Part shown: positions 6,229 to 7,060 of the stretch, piece by piece | How the letters are laid out: each line of letters starts with the position of its first letter | Position numbering within the stretch: the first letter of the stretch is position 1 | Assembly (NCBI GenBank): GCA_964618895.1 | Contig: CAZUDO010000055.1 | Span: 1-7,060, forward strand | Direction of reading: 5' to 3' | DNA length: 7,060 nt | Source of the DNA: CAZUDO01 sp964618895 | GTDB taxonomy: Bacteria; Desulfobacterota; Binatia; DP-6 | Notes under the pieces: model-generated | Databases searched by the model: none | Told to the model about the DNA's origin: nothing | Seen by the model: the letters and a program-made list of their open reading frames with translations, nothing else | Made by a program: the position numbers and the translations under genes

Positions 6229-6918
6229 TTAGTTGAGTCCGACCCCCACGGTCGGAGTCTCAAGTTGCGCGTAGTACGCTTGCTCGTACTCGATCGGCGG
6301 CACGTGGCCAAGAGGTTCGAGGAGGCGCCGCCCGTTGAACCAGTCGACCCAGGTGAGCGTGGCGAGCTCGACCGCGTCCGCATCGCGCCACGGCCCCTGG
6401 CGATAGATCACCTCCGTCTTGAAGAGCCCATTCACCGATTCGGCGAGGGCGTTATCGTACGAGTCCCCGACGCTCCCGACGGACGGAGCGATCCCTGCAT
6501 CCGCCAGGCGCTCGGTGTACCGCACAGATAGGTAGTGCCCCCCGTGGTCGCTGTGATGAATCAGCCCGACCCGATCCGGCCGGGCGTGGAGGGCTTGCTC
6601 CAGGGCGTCGAGGGCCAGATCGCTCCGTAGGCTCGTGCTGACGCGCCAGCCGACGATCGTGCGGGAGAACACATCGATGACGAACGCGACGTACGCGAAG
6701 CCCTGCCAGGTCGCGACGTACGTGAGATCCGCCACCCACAGTGCGTTCGGTCGCGCTGCGGTGAACGTCCGTTGAACCAGATCGGGCGGCGGCGCCGCCG
6801 CCTCATCGCGCACCGTGGTCCGCTTGAAGGCTCGGCCCCGAATCGCGCCGTGCAAACCCAGGCCCCGCATCAGCCGCTCGACGGTGCACCGCGCGACGCG
6901 GATATCTTCGCGGCCCAA
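6229..6918 (-). CDS. IS3-family transposase OrfB, catalytic region (5' part frameshifted)
   Basis: A 229-residue open frame covering most of the IS3 OrfB integrase domain. Family blocks visible: VARCTVERLMRGLGLHGAIRG (7-27), ALWVADLTYVATWQGFAYVA (59-78), IDVFSRTIVGWRVS (81-94), GLIHHSDHGGHYLS (118-131), VGSVGDSYDNALAESVNGLFKTE (148-170) and WVDWFNGRRLLEPLG near the end. D64, D124 and E160 form a DD(35)E triad with exact spacing. HHSDHGGHY replaces the more usual HHSDRGSQY. The nominal start is TTG at 6918, but similarity continues upstream in frame (DGVRHTLTQL resembling GVRKVWRQL) to a TGA at 6960-6958, so 6918 is not a true start. AWRAR, like the YYAWRAR segment of OrfB N-termini, occurs in another frame at 7016-7002, suggesting a small deletion or frameshift. 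OrfB is normally made by -1 frameshifting from orfA, which is not seen here. Confidence 0.85.
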   Translation of the reverse strand: MGREDIRVARCTVERLMRGLGLHGAIRGRAFKRTTVRDEAAAPPPDLVQRTFTAARPNALWVADLTYVATWQGFAYVAFVIDVFSRTIVGWRVSTSLRSDLALDALEQALHARPDRVGLIHHSDHGGHYLSVRYTERLADAGIAPSVGSVGDSYDNALAESVNGLFKTEVIYRQGPWRDADAVELATLTWVDWFNGRRLLEPLGHVPPIEYEQAYYAQLETPTVGVGLN

Positions 6919-7060
6919 CTGCGTAAGCGTGTGGCGAACCCCATCCCCACCTCGGCTTCATCTTGGCACACCGCTTGACGCCAGGAGCCGACGCTCCGGT
7001 CTCGTGCTCGCCAGGCTGGTCTTCAGGCGGCGGCCGGCTCGGCTTTCGGGGTCTGCCGCA

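Larger units (their letters stand above)
6199..7060 (-). mobile_element. IS3-family insertion sequence, partial at the window edge
   Basis: The element's right end is at 6199, where the plus strand reads TGAACCGTTCCGGG, a typical IS3-family terminus beginning TGAACCG and G/C-rich. Inside it lies the 3' part of orfB on the minus strand. The opposite end and orfA would lie beyond 7060, if present; no orfA helix-turn-helix could be recognised in 6959-7060. The start of orfB seems damaged, so the copy may be dead or may need a frameshift to be read. Confidence 0.72.

Overview
The window is high-GC bacterial DNA, visibly above 60% G+C, with long open frames in most reading frames. It looks like a stretch of chromosome heavily reworked by insertion sequences. 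Host-type genes (a long-chain acyl-CoA dehydrogenase, the start of a Rieske protein, an FtsH protease) would fit an uncultured soil or groundwater bacterium, for example a Rokubacteria/NC10, Myxococcota or Desulfobacterota-like lineage. That placement is inference; no rRNA or marker gene is present to fix it.

Layout. About 49-759 is a small IS21-family deletion derivative. It keeps both multi-repeat ends and the DNA-binding start of istA, but has lost the catalytic part of IstA and all of istB. One base beyond its left end lies the stop codon of a complete acyl-CoA dehydrogenase gene (761-2503, minus strand), read toward the element. A short divergent region (2504-2574) with a candidate promoter separates it from the first ~69 codons of a Rieske [2Fe-2S] protein (2575-2783, plus), which breaks off just after its first iron-ligand motif. 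About 110 bp of unassigned junction sequence with a run of ten G follows, then an ISNCY (IS1202-like) transposase with an intact DDE triad but no N-terminal domain (2875-3798). Just after it (3868-3935) is a three-unit repeat array of the same design as the IS21 left end.

The second host-like gene is a full-length ftsH (4079-6163, plus) with a strong ribosome binding site. It has two membrane segments, the complete AAA+ ATPase and an HExxH zinc protease domain. It also has an unusual Pro/Ala-rich spacer in the extracytoplasmic domain and isoleucine at the pore-loop aromatic position. Thirty-five bases after its stop begins the terminal repeat of an IS3-family element, whose orfB (6229-6918, minus) keeps a perfect DD(35)E core and appears frameshifted at its start; this element runs toward the window edge.

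Working picture. Only the acyl-CoA dehydrogenase and ftsH look like intact non-mobile genes. The rest is remains of three transposon families (IS21, ISNCY, IS3) that have cut off the Rieske gene, come to lie against the dehydrogenase stop, and flank ftsH on both sides. No convincing new defence, RNA or CRISPR system is visible. The most interesting points are the two-ended IS21 deletion derivative, the matching terminal array behind an unrelated transposase, and the divergent FtsH sitting between mobile-element ends.
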